From positions 1 to 15,378 of the forward strand of contig JAISDG010000162.1 in the NCBI GenBank assembly GCA_031265015.1: a stretch of DNA of 15,378 nucleotides, given 5' to 3'. The notes beneath the pieces are model-generated. The model made no database searches and had not been told where the DNA came from. It saw nothing but the letters and a program-made list of their open reading frames with translations. This document shows, in pieces, positions 15,003 to 15,378 of the stretch. The translations under genes were made by a program, and so were the position numbers. The DNA is from Spirochaetaceae bacterium (lineage in GTDB: Bacteria; Spirochaetota; Spirochaetia; Treponematales; Breznakiellaceae). Each line of letters starts with the position of its first letter. Position 1 is the stretch's first letter.

Positions 15003-15074
15003 GCGGCTGTCGTATAACGGCTATTACCCCAGCCTTCCAAGCTGGAGACGTGGGTTCGACTCCCATCAGCCGCT
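15003..15074 (+). tRNA. tRNA-Gly (anticodon TCC)
   Basis: A complete 72-nt cloverleaf. The 7-bp acceptor stem is GCGGCTG (15003-15009) with CAGCCGC (15067-15073), discriminator T at 15074 as usual for bacterial tRNA-Gly. The anticodon stem CCAGC (15029-15033) pairs with GCTGG (15041-15045) around CTTCCAA, giving anticodon TCC at 15036-15038 that reads GGA and GGG. The T arm is GTGGG-TTCGACT-CCCAT (15050-15066). The 3' CCA is not encoded, so a CCA-adding enzyme is needed. Confidence 0.97.
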
Positions 15075-15098
15075 TTTAAGGTTGTACCAACCTTAAAA
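15074..15098. repeat. Perfect inverted repeat directly after tRNA-Gly
   Basis: An 11-bp perfect stem (left arm 15074-15084, right arm 15088-15098) with a TAC loop starts at the tRNA discriminator base. It is well placed to end the tRNA transcript, but there is no T-tract after it, so it is not a standard Rho-independent terminator. It could be a 3' processing signal. Confidence 0.6.
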
Positions 15099-15099
15099 A

Positions 15100-15139
15100 A
15101 CGTCTGCTTATCGGAAGGCTTAAAAGCCTTCCCGCACGT
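15100..15139. repeat. Second hairpin downstream of tRNA-Gly
   Basis: GGAAGGCT (15113-15120) and AGCCTTCC (15125-15132) form an 8-bp perfect stem with a TAAA loop. It can be extended by GC/GC (15106-15107 with 15134-15135) and ACGT/ACGT (15100-15103 with 15136-15139) across small internal loops. No T-run follows. Confidence 0.55.
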
Positions 15140-15149
15140 CAGCCGCTTT

Positions 15150-15182
15150 AACGTAATTCCTTATAATATAAGGAATTACGTT
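15150..15182. repeat. 33-nt perfect palindrome
   Basis: Two 16-nt arms (15150-15165 and 15167-15182, from AACGTAATTCC inward) are exact reverse complements about a single A at 15166. AT-rich with no T-tract after it. It can be a DNA-level binding site for a dimeric protein, a cruciform-forming site or, in RNA, a long hairpin with a small loop. Confidence 0.75.
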
Positions 15183-15267
15183 GCGCGTCATTGTTCTGAA
15201 AAGTTAAAAAAACCCGAAACGAAAGGCATCGTGTATTTATCGTGCATTTATTTTCACGAGGAGGCAC
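15183..15267. other. AT-rich gap with tandem 11-bp repeat before a small reading frame
   Basis: No gene is seen here. ATCGTGTATTT (15228-15238) is followed at once by ATCGTGCATTT (15239-15249), two head-to-tail copies differing at one base, then by AGGAGG at 15259-15264. I find no convincing -35/-10 pair. The repeats could be an operator upstream of the small reading frame that follows. Confidence 0.4.
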
Positions 15268-15272
15268 ATGCC

Positions 15273-15377
15273 ATGTCGAAACCCTCACGGGCTTTCAACG
15301 TACAACAGCGGAATGATTCCTCTACCTTCATGATTGACGCCGCGCCGGCCGGTACAGATACTCTCATTCAGGGCTGA
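15273..15377 (+). CDS. Small reading frame, 34 codons, unknown product
   Basis: ATG at 15273 lies eight bases after AGGAGG (15259-15264), the strongest ribosome site in the last kilobase; the competing ATG at 15268 is only three bases from it and opens a 21-codon frame. The product begins MSKPSRAFNVQQRNDSS and ends DTLIQG before TGA at 15375-15377, one base from the window end. It is polar, with no membrane segment or motif I recognise. It may be a real small protein, the start of a longer gene interrupted by a frameshift, or a gene in which TGA is read through. Coding status is uncertain. Confidence 0.38.
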   Translation: MSKPSRAFNVQQRNDSSTFMIDAAPAGTDTLIQG

Positions 15378-15378
15378 C

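Larger units (their letters stand above)
15066..15149 (+). repeat. 11-bp direct repeat of the tRNA 3' end
   Basis: TCAGCCGCTTT occurs at 15066-15076 (tRNA 3' end and its first flanking bases) and again at 15139-15149. The copies are 73 bases apart. A copied tRNA 3' end is what integrases leave at attachment sites, but the enclosed DNA is only about 60 bp and holds no gene, so this may be a remnant, a minimal repeat or a local duplication. Confidence 0.5.

Noticed and set aside
14812..15066. 84-codon - strand frame across the tRNA
   Set aside because: Its first residues (MGVEPTSPAWKAG) are the familiar false protein made by reading the antisense of a tRNA.
15074..15098. Standard Rho-independent terminator after the tRNA
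   Set aside because: The stem is perfect but no T-tract follows, so it is recorded only as an inverted repeat.
15066..15250. CRISPR array
   Set aside because: The repeats here are different palindromes and two short direct repeats, not regularly spaced copies of one repeat.

Overview
The window looks like a stretch of bacterial chromosome from a GC-rich spirochaete, most likely a Treponema of the termite-gut kind. This is an inference from the gene set and protein flavours: an archaeal-type cytidylate kinase, a clusterless MutY-like glycosylase, a PilZ protein and HEAT-like lipoprotein-sized exported protein next to comEC, heavy use of GTG/TTG starts, and GC-rich coding DNA with AT-rich gaps. 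No species name can be proven from the sequence alone.

Layout. 1-1341 (+) is the 3' part of a GH13 sugar phosphorylase whose start lies outside the window. A GC-rich hairpin separates it from a convergent CPBP-family intramembrane protease (1377-1985, -), which appears to start at a rare ATT codon. Divergent from it begins a tightly packed + strand cluster, 2033-9768: membrane-anchored PilZ protein, exported helical-repeat protein, ComEC-type channel protein, RsmA, YggS-type PLP protein, an unrecognised exported membrane protein, RluD-like pseudouridine synthase and a second RluA-family synthase. Most junctions overlap (ATGA, GTGA, TGATG, 7 to 17 nt), so the middle genes are probably one transcript. 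folC (9719-11197, -) faces this cluster and overlaps its last gene by 50 nt tail to tail.

A 55-bp divergent spacer with a perfect small palindrome and an A9 tract separates folC from a second + strand cluster: murC, yicC, archaeal-type cmk and a mutY-like gene (11253-14967), again overlapping or nearly so. A near-consensus promoter is embedded in the end of the mutY-like gene and drives tRNA-Gly(TCC) at 15003-15074.

The themes are housekeeping: translation quality (RsmA, two pseudouridine synthases, tRNA), RNA turnover (YicC), cell wall (MurC), folate (FolC), nucleotides (Cmk) and DNA repair (MutY-like). The most unusual part is the last 300 bases: three consecutive inverted repeats, one of them a perfect 33-nt palindrome, an 11-nt copy of the tRNA 3' end, a tandem 11-bp repeat, and a 34-codon reading frame with a strong ribosome binding site that ends in TGA at the window edge. 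I found no CRISPR array, insertion sequence or clear defence system.
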